A DNA stretch of 64,000 bases from an uncultured Bacilli bacterium (GTDB taxonomy: Bacteria; Bacillota_I; Bacilli_A; RF39; UBA660): contig CAKOPG010000002.1 of the NCBI GenBank assembly GCA_934098745.1, forward strand, positions 52,693 through 116,692. Reading direction: 5' to 3'. Under the pieces are notes generated by a model. The model saw only the letters and a list, made by a program, of their open reading frames with translations, had not been told where the DNA came from and did no database searches. The position numbers and the translations under genes are program-made. This document shows positions 15,552 to 25,213 of this stretch, one piece after another (the stretch's first letter is position 1; the number at the start of each line of letters is the position of its first letter).

Positions 15552-16286
15552 ATGAAGAAGTATAATTATAAAAATATATCTGAAAATGAACATATCTACC
15601 ATACGTGGGAACCATTAAAATTTAATATAAAAGATAATTATAAATATATTATAACTAATCCTTTTTTTAAGATAATTTCTAATATAATAGCAATTCCTAT
15701 AGGTATCATACTAATAATTATAAACAAAATAATTTATGGTTATAAAATTGAAAATAAAGAAAATCTTATTAAAAATTCTGGTTTTGTTTCCGTATCTAAT
15801 CATCTTCATCCCATGGATTGTACTATGATAGGACTAATATATTATCCTAAACGAGTATATTACCCAACTATTAAAAGAAATTTTCAAATTCCTCTTGTTA
15901 GACATCTAATAAGACTCCTTTATGCTATGCCCATACCAACAAAAGAAAATCAGAAAAGAGATTTTTATAAACAAATAAATAATGCCTTACTAAAAAGAAA
16001 AATTGTTCACATGTACCCAGAAGGTTCTATGTGGCCCTATTACGAAGAGGTTCGAAACTTTAAATATGGAGCTTTTAAAATGGCTGTAGATGCTAACGTC
16101 TCTATTCAACCAATTAGATTTCTTCTAACAAACCCCCAAGGTATATATAAATTATATAAAAAAAATAAATGTTTTCATGCTATCATCTTAAAACCAATTT
16201 ATCCCAATGAAACCTTACCCTATGAAGAGAGAATAGCTGATTTAAAAGAAAGAACTTTCGCAAGTATTAAAGGAGTGATTAAATGA
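15552..16286 (+). CDS. 1-acyl-glycerol-3-phosphate acyltransferase family protein (PlsC-like)
   Basis: A 244-residue membrane-associated acyltransferase. The catalytic motif is SVSNHLHPMD (N/HxxxxD) and the substrate motif is MYPEGSMWP, with hydrophobic stretches near residues 30-60 for membrane association. PlsC-type enzymes acylate lysophosphatidic acid to phosphatidic acid. I chose ATG 15552 with GGTGA upstream; an in-frame ATG at 15462 lies inside the preceding terminator. Its end overlaps the start of the glycosyltransferase by four bases (ATGA), so the pair probably makes and glycosylates diacylglycerol. Confidence 0.85.
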   Translation: MKKYNYKNISENEHIYHTWEPLKFNIKDNYKYIITNPFFKIISNIIAIPIGIILIIINKIIYGYKIENKENLIKNSGFVSVSNHLHPMDCTMIGLIYYPKRVYYPTIKRNFQIPLVRHLIRLLYAMPIPTKENQKRDFYKQINNALLKRKIVHMYPEGSMWPYYEEVRNFKYGAFKMAVDANVSIQPIRFLLTNPQGIYKLYKKNKCFHAIILKPIYPNETLPYEERIADLKERTFASIKGVIK

Positions 16287-17368
16287 AAGTCTTAGTATTA
16301 TCCTGTAGCACTGGTGGTGGTCATAATTCATGTGCTAATTATATATGTGAAGAACTCCAAAGTAATGGTATAAGCACCACATATTCAGATTTTTATGATA
16401 TTGTCAATGCTAACGCCAAAGAATTATCATCTAAAATTTATTTAAAAACCTTAAGTGGTAATGGTGAAATATTTAAAAATGCCTATAAACTTGGAGAATT
16501 ATATAGTAAAACAAGAATAACAAGTCCGGTATATCTAGTAAATAAATTACACACTAAAAAACTATATAATTATATAACTAGTAACAACTATGACCTTATA
16601 ATAGTTACTCATCTCTTCCCAGCCTTAACTCTAACCGCTATAAATAAAAATCATTCCCAAAATAAAATAAAATTTATAGTCGTCGCCACTGATTATGAAC
16701 CTTGTCCATTTTTTGAAGAAACCCATCCTAACTATCTAATAATCCAAAAAGGTTTAGAAGAAAAATTTATCAAAAGAGGTATTCCTAAAGAAATCCTAAT
16801 TTCCACTGGCATCCCCATCTCTTCCAGATTTATAAAAGATGCTAAAAACATCCGTGAACAATTAAATATAAAAAATGAACGAGTAATATTAATTATGTTA
16901 GGAAGTATGGGTTTTGGTAAAATAGAAGAATTTTTACCTACCTTACTAGAAGAAAACAATATTAAAATAATTGTTGTTTGTGGTATTAATGAAAAACTTC
17001 TAACTGAATTAAAAACACTAAATAATAATAAATTAATTCCTCTTGGCTTTGTTAACAATATAAATGATTTAATATTTTCTTCTGATATAGTAATGTCAAA
17101 ACCCGGTGGCTTATCCTCAACAGAAATTGCTTCATTACATAAGCCATTACTTCATATCTTTCCTATTCCTGGCATTGAAACATATAATACTAATTTCTTT
17201 AATTCTCATGGTATGAGTATAAAATGTGAAACTCCTGAACAAATAATTGCCAGTACCAAAGAACTTCTTACTAATGAAAAACTTAGAAAAGAAATTATTG
17301 ATAATCAAAAGAAATATATTAATCCTATGTCAGCTAAAGATTTACTAAATTTAATAAAAAAAATATAA
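16283..17368 (+). CDS. MGDG-synthase-type diacylglycerol glycosyltransferase (UgtP-like)
   Basis: A 361-residue GT28/MGDG-synthase family glycosyltransferase. The N-terminal motif LSCSTGGGHNSCA binds the lipid acceptor side, and the C-terminal donor motif is KPGGLSSTEIA. Family members transfer glucose or galactose from the UDP-sugar to diacylglycerol, giving membrane glycolipids and anchors of lipoteichoic acid. It is translationally coupled to the PlsC-like acyltransferase. Sugar specificity and processivity cannot be told from sequence. Confidence 0.85.
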   Translation: MKVLVLSCSTGGGHNSCANYICEELQSNGISTTYSDFYDIVNANAKELSSKIYLKTLSGNGEIFKNAYKLGELYSKTRITSPVYLVNKLHTKKLYNYITSNNYDLIIVTHLFPALTLTAINKNHSQNKIKFIVVATDYEPCPFFEETHPNYLIIQKGLEEKFIKRGIPKEILISTGIPISSRFIKDAKNIREQLNIKNERVILIMLGSMGFGKIEEFLPTLLEENNIKIIVVCGINEKLLTELKTLNNNKLIPLGFVNNINDLIFSSDIVMSKPGGLSSTEIASLHKPLLHIFPIPGIETYNTNFFNSHGMSIKCETPEQIIASTKELLTNEKLRKEIIDNQKKYINPMSAKDLLNLIKKI

Positions 17369-17445
17369 AATATATGTCAAGTTTTACGAAAAAACTTTAA
17401 AAAATTCAAATATATGTTATTCTTATGATAGGGAGGAAAAAATAT

Positions 17446-18498
17446 ATGGAAAATATTAAAGTTGTACAATATGGTTGCGGAAAAATGTCTAAATACACAA
17501 TGCGTTATGTCTTAGAAAACAATTGGCAAATAGTTGGTGCAATTGATATCAATCCTAAAATTATTGGTAAAGATATTGGCGAAATTATGGAAATGCCTCA
17601 TGTTGGCGTAACCGTATCATCTAATGAAGAAGCTAGTAAGGTTTTAACCGAAACAAAACCTGATGTATGTATAGTTACTACTATGAGCTTATTAAATGAT
17701 GTTAAAGATGCTTTATTACTATGTGCTGAACTAGGAATAAATGCTATCACTACTTGTGAAGAAGCTTTCTATCCGATGAATTCTAATCCAAACTTAACAA
17801 AAGAAATAGACAAACTTGCCAAAGAACACAACTGTACTATTACAGGAAGTGGTTATCAAGAAGCCTTTTGGGGTAATTTAATATCTACTCTAGTAGGAGC
17901 TACTCAAAGAGTAAAAAGAATCGTAGGTAGTTCTTCATACAATGTTGAAGACTATGGTATTGCTTTAGCAAAAGCTCATGGCGCCGGCTTAAGCCCTGAA
18001 GATTTTGAAAAAGAAGTAGCTTCAGCCGATAATATTAGTGAAGAAGAAAGAAATAAAATAATCGAATCTGGAGAATTTTTGCCAAGTTACATGTGGAATG
18101 TTAATGGCTGGTTATGTGATAAACTAGGATTACATGTTACCCACCAAAGTCAAAAATGTGTTCCTAAATATAGCGATGAAGACATTCATTCAGAAACCTT
18201 AGGTATGGATATTAAAAAAGGCATTGCCACTGGTATGAGTGCTGTTGTAACCACTAAAACCGAAGAAGGTATTGAACTAGTTACAGAGTGTATTGGCAAA
18301 GTATATGGCCCAAATGATTGCGATAAAAATGATTGGACTATTGAAGGAGAACCTAATACCAATATGGTAATCACCAGACCTTGTACTGTTGAACTTACAT
18401 GTGCCGCTATTGTTAACCGTATTCCTGATTTAATTGCTTCACCATCTGGCTTTGTTCCAACATCTAAAATGGGTGAATTAAAATACTTAAATAAATAA
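17446..18498 (+). CDS. 2,4-diaminopentanoate dehydrogenase-like oxidoreductase
   Basis: A 350-residue NAD(P)-dependent dehydrogenase: N-terminal Rossmann fold (VVQYGCGKMSKYTMRYVL, with AIDINPKIIGKDIGE) and a C-terminal domain of the type found in 2,4-diaminopentanoate dehydrogenase. That enzyme acts in clostridial ornithine fermentation after ornithine aminomutase. No oraE/oraS, ortA/ortB or ornithine racemase genes are nearby, so the reaction may be different. ATG 17446 has GGGAGG eight bases upstream. Monocistronic, with a terminator directly after the stop. Confidence 0.68.
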   Translation: MENIKVVQYGCGKMSKYTMRYVLENNWQIVGAIDINPKIIGKDIGEIMEMPHVGVTVSSNEEASKVLTETKPDVCIVTTMSLLNDVKDALLLCAELGINAITTCEEAFYPMNSNPNLTKEIDKLAKEHNCTITGSGYQEAFWGNLISTLVGATQRVKRIVGSSSYNVEDYGIALAKAHGAGLSPEDFEKEVASADNISEEERNKIIESGEFLPSYMWNVNGWLCDKLGLHVTHQSQKCVPKYSDEDIHSETLGMDIKKGIATGMSAVVTTKTEEGIELVTECIGKVYGPNDCDKNDWTIEGEPNTNMVITRPCTVELTCAAIVNRIPDLIASPSGFVPTSKMGELKYLNK

Positions 18499-18527
18499 AA
18501 CTGTTAGCCTAAAACTAACAGTTTTTT
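18497..18527 (+). terminator. Terminator of the dehydrogenase gene
   Basis: AAACTGTTAG-cctaaaa-CTAACAGTTT with TTTTTT. It also faces the convergent minus-strand gene. Confidence 0.85.
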
Positions 18528-18538
18528 AATATTCTATC

Positions 18539-19261
18539 TTATAAATTATCATTATCTTCTAAAAAGCCAGCATTAATTAACATTTTATTATATTCATTTA
18601 CCATTTCATCAGTATCAAAGACTATATTATTTCCAGAAACATTCCATTTACCCTTATTCGCAATTAAAAAATCAATTATCTTGTCTTCATCGTCTAGCAT
18701 TTTTATTACCTCATTAATTGAATTTTCTATTTTCTTATCTTTGCCTTCTATTGAAACATCTCCAATAACTTCTTTCTTATAAAAATCTATATAATAATTA
18801 TCTAAATTTTTAGTATCTATATAAGATAATGCCTTTTCTTCAGTAAAATACTCATAATATTTATCTCTACATTCTGCTAAACTCTCTTTAGTATCATTAA
18901 TATATTTCTTAGTTCTTAAAAAATCAGGACCATCTTCATTATAATTACTAACTGTCAAAATATCTGTCATTTTCTCATCTTGAAGCAAAACAGCCATATC
19001 GACAATATTATCAAAAGCATCTGATAAGTATCTCTTCGCTGCCTTTTCTACTTTTGCATAATCATCCTTAGTAACTATTGTATCAAGTTTCTTCCTAACT
19101 TCTTGCATATCTGCCTTACTATCAGTAACTAACTCTGTAATTTCATTAAGCTCCTGTTTTAGTTTTTTCTCTTCTCTTAAATCGTTAATTACAAGATAAG
19201 CAATCAAAGTTACAAATAGAAAAGCAATTATCCCTACTACCATTAAAATTTTCTTTTTCAT
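18539..19261 (-). CDS. Membrane-anchored coiled-coil protein, unrecognised
   Basis: A 240-residue protein with an N-terminal KKK and a single membrane helix (ILMVVGIIAFLFVTLIAYLV), then a charged, largely helical outside domain (EEKKLKQELNEITELV, EVRKKLDTI) and no catalytic motif. ATG 19261 follows AGGAG at six bases; a TTG six bases earlier overlaps the site. It sits downstream of gmk in the same orientation, with 65 bases between them, so it may share the transcript. I do not recognise the family. Confidence 0.65.
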   Translation of the reverse strand: MKKKILMVVGIIAFLFVTLIAYLVINDLREEKKLKQELNEITELVTDSKADMQEVRKKLDTIVTKDDYAKVEKAAKRYLSDAFDNIVDMAVLLQDEKMTDILTVSNYNEDGPDFLRTKKYINDTKESLAECRDKYYEYFTEEKALSYIDTKNLDNYYIDFYKKEVIGDVSIEGKDKKIENSINEVIKMLDDEDKIIDFLIANKGKWNVSGNNIVFDTDEMVNEYNKMLINAGFLEDNDNL

Positions 19262-19325
19262 ATCCAACTCCTATCTATAAATACATTATAAAATTTATCA
19301 ATCTAAAAAGCAAGCCTAAGCTTAC

Positions 19326-19880
19326 TTATATTTTTTCTAAAATAACTTTTCTAACCTCGTCTATCGCCTTTTCAAGATCATCATTTACAATAACTTTATC
19401 ATACATATCCACCTGTTGCATTTCTTTTTCAGCAATCGCTAATCTATTATTAATCTTTTCCATATCTTCTGTTCCTCTACCAATAAGTCTATTTCTAAGT
19501 TCTTCCATAGAAGGTGGAGCAATATATATAAGTAATGCATCTGGAAATATTCTCTTGACATTCCTTGCTCCATTAACATCAATCTCAGAAAAAACATTAA
19601 TCCCCTTTTCCATTCTACTAAGAACAAAAGACTTTGAAGTACCATAATAATTACCGTTGTATAAATTATATTCCAAAAAGTCTCCCAATTCGATTTTTTT
19701 CTTAAAATCGTCCATTGATATAAAATTATAATTTACGCCATTCACTTCGCCTACTCTAGGTTCTCTTGTCGTATAAGATACAGAATATTCAGCATTTAAC
19801 TCCTTAACTAATCTATCACATATTGTTCCTTTTCCTACCCCAGAAGGTCCAGATACTACAATAAACTTTCCTTTTTGCAT
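19326..19880 (-). CDS. gmk: Guanylate kinase
   Basis: A 184-residue GMP kinase (GMP + ATP to GDP + ADP). The P-loop is SGPSGVGKGT, GMP-binding residues lie in SYTTREPRVGEVNGVNY, and the GNYYGTS and INVFSEIDVNGARN motifs follow. Length is standard. The rpoZ and remA genes common beside gmk in Bacilli are not adjacent here. RBS GAGGTG upstream of ATG 19880. Confidence 0.96.
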   Translation of the reverse strand: MQKGKFIVVSGPSGVGKGTICDRLVKELNAEYSVSYTTREPRVGEVNGVNYNFISMDDFKKKIELGDFLEYNLYNGNYYGTSKSFVLSRMEKGINVFSEIDVNGARNVKRIFPDALLIYIAPPSMEELRNRLIGRGTEDMEKINNRLAIAEKEMQQVDMYDKVIVNDDLEKAIDEVRKVILEKI

Positions 19881-19990
19881 AATTCACCTCTTTTACTTAG
19901 TATACCATTTATTTCTATTATATTAAACAAAAATTAGTAAATTTATCATATTTTTCCCGTAATAAAACACAGTTTATATTTTCAAAAATA

Positions 19991-20019
19991 TTTACATAAA
20001 ATATATAAAATGCTATAAT
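19991..20019 (+). promoter_or_regulatory. Promoter of cysS
   Basis: TTTACA, 17 bases, TATAAT, with the cysS ATG 24 bases after. The leader is too short for a T-box. Confidence 0.75.
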
Positions 20020-20042
20020 GTAAATACAAAAAGGAGAATGTT

Positions 20043-21437
20043 ATGAAAATTTATAATACATTATCAAAACAAATTGAAGAGTTTATTCCCTACGATAAAG
20101 ATAAGGTAACTATGTATACTTGTGGACCTACCGTCTATCATTATGCCCATATTGGTAATCTAAGAACTTATATTACGGAAGATATTTTAGAAAAAACATT
20201 AAAATACCTTGGTTACAATGTTAAAAGAGTTATGAACATTACTGATGTTGGACACCTCTCAAGTGATGCCGACACCGGAGAAGACAAAATGTTAAAAGGT
20301 GCCAAAAGAGAACATAAAACCGTCCTAGAAGTAGCTTCCTATTATACTGAATGCTTTAAAAAAGACTGTCTGACACTAAATATTAAATGGCCTGAAACTG
20401 TAGTCCCTGCAACAACAGAAATTTCTACATATATTAAAGTCATTCAAGGACTATTAGATAAAGGATATGCCTATCTTGCTAATGGTAATGTTTATTTTGA
20501 TACATCTAAACTAACTGATTATTATAAACTAACTAATCATAATGCTGAAGAACTTTTATCTGGAGTTAGAGATACTGTCGAAGAGGATCTAAATAAAAAG
20601 AATAAAGCTGATTTCGTTTTATGGTTTACTAAATCTAAATTTGAAGATCAAGAATTAAAATGGGATAGCCCTTGGGGTCTTGGTTACCCTGGATGGCATA
20701 TCGAATGTTCTTGTATCTCCCTAAAATATTTAGGAGAACACTTAGATATTCATTGCGGTGGTGTTGATAATATTTTCCCTCATCATACCAATGAAATTGC
20801 TCAAACAGAAAGTTATATCGGTCATAAATGGTGTAATTATTGGGTTCATGCTGAACACTTAAATGATTCAACTGGTAAAATGAGTAAATCACATGGCGAA
20901 TTTTTAACAGTAGATTTACTTAAACAAAAAGGTTATAATCCCCTATCATACCGTTTACTTTGTTTACAATCCCATTATAAAAAACAACTAGTATTTACCT
21001 ATGAATCTCTTGATATTGCCGAAAATACATATAATAAATTAATAAATAAAATAAAGTCTTTAAAACAAGATAAAGCTGCTTTAGACAAAGAAGCATTCAA
21101 TAAATATAATCAAGAATTTACTAATGCCCTTGAAGATAATCTAAATACTTCTAATGCTCTTACTGTATTATATGACGTCCTAAAAAGTGACATAAACAAT
21201 AGTACTAAGTTAGCATTAATTGAATCATTCGATAAAGTATTGTCTCTTGATTTATTAAAAGAAGACAAAATAGAAGCTGAATTAGTCTCTTATATAGAAG
21301 AAATGCTAGAAAAAAGAAAGCTTGCTAAACAAAATAAAGATTATGCTTTAGCAGATTCTATTAGACAAGAATTACAAGAAAAAGGAATTATTATAAAAGA
21401 TACTCGTGAGGGTACTACATATGAGGTGATAAAATAA
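20043..21437 (+). CDS. cysS: Cysteinyl-tRNA synthetase
   Basis: A 464-residue class I synthetase charging tRNA-Cys. CGPTVYHYAHIGNLRTYI contains the HIGH-type motif and the first zinc Cys. WHIECSCISL and the GGVDNIFPHHTNE segment supply further zinc ligands, and KMSKSHGE is the KMSKS loop. The C-terminal DALR-like region is complete. The stop overlaps the ATG of the next gene (TAATG), giving a coupled pair with a membrane protease. Confidence 0.97.
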   Translation: MKIYNTLSKQIEEFIPYDKDKVTMYTCGPTVYHYAHIGNLRTYITEDILEKTLKYLGYNVKRVMNITDVGHLSSDADTGEDKMLKGAKREHKTVLEVASYYTECFKKDCLTLNIKWPETVVPATTEISTYIKVIQGLLDKGYAYLANGNVYFDTSKLTDYYKLTNHNAEELLSGVRDTVEEDLNKKNKADFVLWFTKSKFEDQELKWDSPWGLGYPGWHIECSCISLKYLGEHLDIHCGGVDNIFPHHTNEIAQTESYIGHKWCNYWVHAEHLNDSTGKMSKSHGEFLTVDLLKQKGYNPLSYRLLCLQSHYKKQLVFTYESLDIAENTYNKLINKIKSLKQDKAALDKEAFNKYNQEFTNALEDNLNTSNALTVLYDVLKSDINNSTKLALIESFDKVLSLDLLKEDKIEAELVSYIEEMLEKRKLAKQNKDYALADSIRQELQEKGIIIKDTREGTTYEVIK

Positions 21438-22132
21438 TGACATATGGTGAATATTTCTTTATTGATTATGGTTTGCCCCTACTTGGTGTTATAATTACAG
21501 CTATTGCTCAAATATCTATATCAATAAATTATAGTAGGTACAAAGAAGAACGTGTAAAAAGTAAAATGACTGGTTGTGAAACAGCACGTAAAATTCTTGA
21601 TAGTAATGGTTTAGAAAACGTTAAAATTAATCGCGTATCCGGAAAATTAACCGATCACTATGATCCTCGTAACAAAACAATAAATTTATCCGAAGACATC
21701 TACGATGGTAAATCTATATCATCAGTTTCTGTTGCTGCCCATGAATGTGGCCACGCTATTCAAGATAAAGAAGGATATTCTTTCTTAAGAATTCGTTCAG
21801 CCTTAGTGCCATTTGTTAATTTTTCCTCAAAGATTGGTTACCTAGTAGTATTCATTGGCCTAATTCTAAACGCCCTAAACCTTGCCCGTTTTGGTATTAT
21901 TCTATTACTAGTAATATTGTTATTCCAACTAGTAACCTTACCTGTAGAATTTAATGCTTCAAATAGAGCAAAAAAACAATTAGTAGCATTAAATATTACT
22001 ACTGCTGAAGAGAAGAAAGGTACAAGAAAAGTTCTAACCGCGGCTGCTCTTACATATGTAGCCTCTCTCTTGTCAACCTTATTTCAGATATTAAGACTTG
22101 CTCTAATCGTCGCAAACCGTAAAGACGACTAA
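21437..22132 (+). CDS. Zinc membrane metallopeptidase, YugP family
   Basis: A 231-residue protein with an N-terminal membrane helix, the zinc motif SVAAHECGHAIQ (HExxH-like), and two or three further membrane helices (SKIGYLVVFIGLILNALNL, IILLLVILLFQLVTLPVEF). This is the conserved Firmicutes YugP/DUF-type neutral zinc metallopeptidase family, whose substrate is unknown. It is translationally coupled to cysS. Confidence 0.88.
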   Translation: MTYGEYFFIDYGLPLLGVIITAIAQISISINYSRYKEERVKSKMTGCETARKILDSNGLENVKINRVSGKLTDHYDPRNKTINLSEDIYDGKSISSVSVAAHECGHAIQDKEGYSFLRIRSALVPFVNFSSKIGYLVVFIGLILNALNLARFGIILLLVILLFQLVTLPVEFNASNRAKKQLVALNITTAEEKKGTRKVLTAAALTYVASLLSTLFQILRLALIVANRKDD

Positions 22133-22164
22133 AAACTTACTGCTTAATCACAGTAAGTTTTTTT
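22133..22164 (+). terminator. Terminator of the cysS-yugP unit
   Basis: AAACTTACTG-cttaatca-CAGTAAGTTT plus T-run, directly after the stop. Confidence 0.85.
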
Positions 22165-22223
22165 ATATTGTCTTAATTAACTAAAATAAAAAGTGTGTCA
22201 TTTTGACACCCTAATTTAAAAAC

Positions 22224-23126
22224 TTATTTTTTCCTCTGTCCAAAATCAAAATCGGGAATAAAACTTTCATTAACAGTTCCTTCTTCTTGCACAAAAGCCT
22301 TTCTTATTCCTAAATTCCATGCATAATCAATCACTTCTTCATATTCCTCTTCATCCAATTTTTTATTTAATTCACTATACTTACACTTTCTTACCGGTGT
22401 ATATTGATTCATAATACTGTAAAATATTTTATTTTTATATTTCCCATATAAATACTGTAAAACCCTTTTACTATCATCTATATTACCTGGTAAAATTAAA
22501 TGCCTTACAACTACTCCACTTGTAATATTTCCCTTTTTATCAAAAGAACATTTTGGCTTTTGCCTTACCATCTCACAAATAGCCTCACTGGCATACTTAA
22601 AATAATCTTTACACCCAGAATATTTAAAAGCCAAAGTATCATCATAATATTTAAAATCGGGTAAATAAACATCTACAATTCCTTCTAATAACTTAAGCGT
22701 ATCAACCTTTTCATATCCAGAAGAATTATAAACTATAGGTATTTTTAACCCATTCTCTTTAGCTAATTGTATTCCATCTACAATAAGTGGGACAAAATGT
22801 GTCGGAGTAACCAAATTAATATTCGTAGCTCCCCTCCTTTGTAAATCAATACATATATTAGCAAATTCAATGGTACTTATTTCTAACCCATTATTAAATT
22901 CAGAAATATAATAATTTTGGCAAAAAATACATCTCAAATTACAATTACTAAAAAATATCGTTCCAGAACCATTCTTCCCTGTTATTGGAGGCTCTTCCCA
23001 CATATGTAAATACGCCTTGGCAATCTTAATCTTATTTGCTGCTTTACAAAAACCTGTTTCTAATTTATTCCTATTAACCATACAATCCCTAGGACAAAGC
23101 ATACATTTATCTAATAGCTTATTCAC
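22224..23126 (-). CDS. Radical SAM protein, PFL-activase-like (PflX group)
   Basis: A 300-residue radical SAM protein. The cluster motif is SNCNLRCIFCQNY, preceded by an N-terminal cysteine set (CMLCPRDC and GFCKA) typical of the stand-alone PflA-homologue group. Its target is unknown, and no glycyl-radical enzyme gene is nearby. The GGxxxTP-like SAM region is represented by INLVTPTHFV. Start ATG 23126 with GAGGTG upstream; probably monocistronic. Confidence 0.85.
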   Translation of the reverse strand: MNKLLDKCMLCPRDCMVNRNKLETGFCKAANKIKIAKAYLHMWEEPPITGKNGSGTIFFSNCNLRCIFCQNYYISEFNNGLEISTIEFANICIDLQRRGATNINLVTPTHFVPLIVDGIQLAKENGLKIPIVYNSSGYEKVDTLKLLEGIVDVYLPDFKYYDDTLAFKYSGCKDYFKYASEAICEMVRQKPKCSFDKKGNITSGVVVRHLILPGNIDDSKRVLQYLYGKYKNKIFYSIMNQYTPVRKCKYSELNKKLDEEEYEEVIDYAWNLGIRKAFVQEEGTVNESFIPDFDFGQRKK

Positions 23127-23247
23127 ATAACCACCTCACAAATAAATATTTTAACATAAAACCCTATAATTACAATAAAATCGTTATATCAAAATAACAA
23201 ATTTGACTAAATACAAATTATTTTGTATAATGATAATGGTGATTTAT

Positions 23248-23835
23248 GTGAAAATTTTAGATGTTAAATTAACAATTTCTGCCGTTAGACTTAGTCAGTT
23301 TCCTACGGATAAAAAAGAAGAATTTCTATTGGTAGGTCGTTCTAATGTTGGAAAAAGCAGTTTTATTAACACATTAATAAATCGTAAAAATTTTGCTAGA
23401 ACTAGTGCCAAACCGGGAAAAACTCAAACCCTAAACTTTTATCTAATAAATGATTACTTTTATTTAGTAGACGCCCCAGGTTATGGCTTTGCTAGAGTAA
23501 GTAAACAATTAAAAGAAAAGTTTGGCCTAATTATGGAAGATTACCTAAAGTCAAGAGATAACCTAAAAATGGTTTTCATGTTAGTAGATTTTCGCCACAA
23601 ACCTACTGAAGATGATATCTTAATGTATAATTATTTAAAACATTATAATATTCCTGTAACTATTATCTGTACTAAAGTAGATAAAGTTAGCAAAAATAAT
23701 CATGAAAAATCTATTAATATTATCACTAAAACTTTAGGAGTAACCAGAGAAGATTTAATTTTATTTTCCAGTGTTACCAAGTTAGGAAAACAAGAAGTTC
23801 ACAACAAAATAGTTGAAACCATAGATATAAAATAA
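23248..23835 (+). CDS. engB: Ribosome biogenesis GTPase EngB/YsxC
   Basis: A 195-residue TRAFAC GTPase needed for 50S assembly. Motifs are GRSNVGKSSFIN, TSAKPGKTQTLNF, VDAPGYGFA and TKVDK. The GTG at 23248 gives the family's usual length and N-terminus (KLTISAVRLSQFP), with GGTGA five bases upstream. Longer starts add an unusual hydrophobic extension and lack a ribosome site. It is followed after 14 bases by der, a second ribosome-assembly GTPase. Confidence 0.95.
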   Translation: MKILDVKLTISAVRLSQFPTDKKEEFLLVGRSNVGKSSFINTLINRKNFARTSAKPGKTQTLNFYLINDYFYLVDAPGYGFARVSKQLKEKFGLIMEDYLKSRDNLKMVFMLVDFRHKPTEDDILMYNYLKHYNIPVTIICTKVDKVSKNNHEKSINIITKTLGVTREDLILFSSVTKLGKQEVHNKIVETIDIK

Positions 23836-23849
23836 TAAAGGAGGCTCAT

Positions 23850-25160
23850 ATGAAAACGCCAACCGTAGCTTTGGTAGGACGTCCTAATGTAGGAAAATCT
23901 ACCATATTCAATAAATTAGTAGGTAAAAAAATATCCATAATAGAAGATACACCCGGAGTAACTAGAGATAGAATATATGGTGATGTTACCTATAAAAATC
24001 ATAAATTTCATCTAATAGATACCGGTGGAATAGATTTGTCCATTGCTGACTTTAATAAAGAAATTATTGTTCAAGCTACTCTTGCCATAGACGAAGCTGA
24101 TGTAATCGTCTTCATTCTTGATGGTAAAGAAGAATTAAATGCTAATGATTTCAAAATAAGAGATATGCTTATAAAGAGTAATAAAAAAATTATTTTAGCT
24201 GTTAATAAAATAGACAATGAAAAAAGAAAGAATGATATTTATAATTATTACGAATTAGGATTTCCTAATATTATTCCTATAAGTGGGGAACACAATCTAG
24301 GAATAGGGGACTTGTTAGATGAAATAACCAGTGATTTTACCGAAATAGAAGAACCATTACAAGAAGATAATCGAATTAAATTTTGTGTAATAGGACGCCC
24401 TAATGTCGGTAAAAGCAGTCTTGTAAATGCTATCTTAAATGAAGAAAAAGCCATAGTAAGTAACATAGCTGGTACTACCAGAGATGCTGTTGATACCCCA
24501 TTCAATTATGAAAAAGAAGAATATGTCATAATAGATACGGCTGGTATTAGGAAAAGTGGCAAAATATATGAAAATATTGAAAAATATAGCGTAATAAGAG
24601 CTATGAAAGCTATTGAAAGAAGTAACGTTTGCGTTGTTGTAATAAACGCCGAAGAAGGAATTATTGAACATGACAAACACATAGCAAGTTATGCTCTTGA
24701 GGCCGGAAAACCATTAGTCCTTGTAGTAAACAAGTGGGATACCATAAAAGATCAAACCATTGCTGAATATACCAAATTAATCCGTGCTGAATTCCAGTTC
24801 TTATCATATGTTCCCATAGTGTTTCTATCAGCTAAAACAAAAAAGAGAATACATACCCTTATGCCTGAAATAAAAAAAGTATATGAAAATTCTCGTAAAG
24901 AAGTTAAAACCAGTGTCTTAAACGATGTAATAAGAGATGCAGTTATTTTAAATCAACCTCCATCATACAAAGGAAAAAGATTAAAAATATATTTTGTCTC
25001 TCAAAAAGGAATAACTCCTCCAAAGTTTGTCTTTAATGTTAACAGCAAAGGATTAGTCCATTTCTCATATGAAAGATACCTAGAAAATAAAATTAGAGAA
25101 TCTTTTGACTTTGAAGGAACTCCAATCGAAATAGAATTTAAAAATCGAAATGAAGAATAA
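23850..25160 (+). CDS. der: Ribosome biogenesis GTPase Der (EngA)
   Basis: A 436-residue double-GTPase acting in 50S assembly. The first G domain starts VGRPNVGKSTIFN (residues 8-20) with DTGGID. The second starts at IGRPNVGKSSLVN (about 180) with DTAGIRKSGK and NKWD. The C-terminal KH-like domain ends near EIEFKNRNEE. AAGGAGG upstream of ATG 23850. It probably forms an operon with engB. Confidence 0.97.
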   Translation: MKTPTVALVGRPNVGKSTIFNKLVGKKISIIEDTPGVTRDRIYGDVTYKNHKFHLIDTGGIDLSIADFNKEIIVQATLAIDEADVIVFILDGKEELNANDFKIRDMLIKSNKKIILAVNKIDNEKRKNDIYNYYELGFPNIIPISGEHNLGIGDLLDEITSDFTEIEEPLQEDNRIKFCVIGRPNVGKSSLVNAILNEEKAIVSNIAGTTRDAVDTPFNYEKEEYVIIDTAGIRKSGKIYENIEKYSVIRAMKAIERSNVCVVVINAEEGIIEHDKHIASYALEAGKPLVLVVNKWDTIKDQTIAEYTKLIRAEFQFLSYVPIVFLSAKTKKRIHTLMPEIKKVYENSRKEVKTSVLNDVIRDAVILNQPPSYKGKRLKIYFVSQKGITPPKFVFNVNSKGLVHFSYERYLENKIRESFDFEGTPIEIEFKNRNEE

Positions 25161-25176
25161 AACTTCATTTCTTTTT
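25147..25176 (+). terminator. Terminator overlapping the end of der
   Basis: GAAATGAAG-aataaaa-CTTCATTTC followed by TTTTTC; the left arm is inside the der coding end. Confidence 0.75.
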
Positions 25177-25213
25177 CCTTTTACTAAGCATATATTATAT
25201 TATAGGAGGTATA

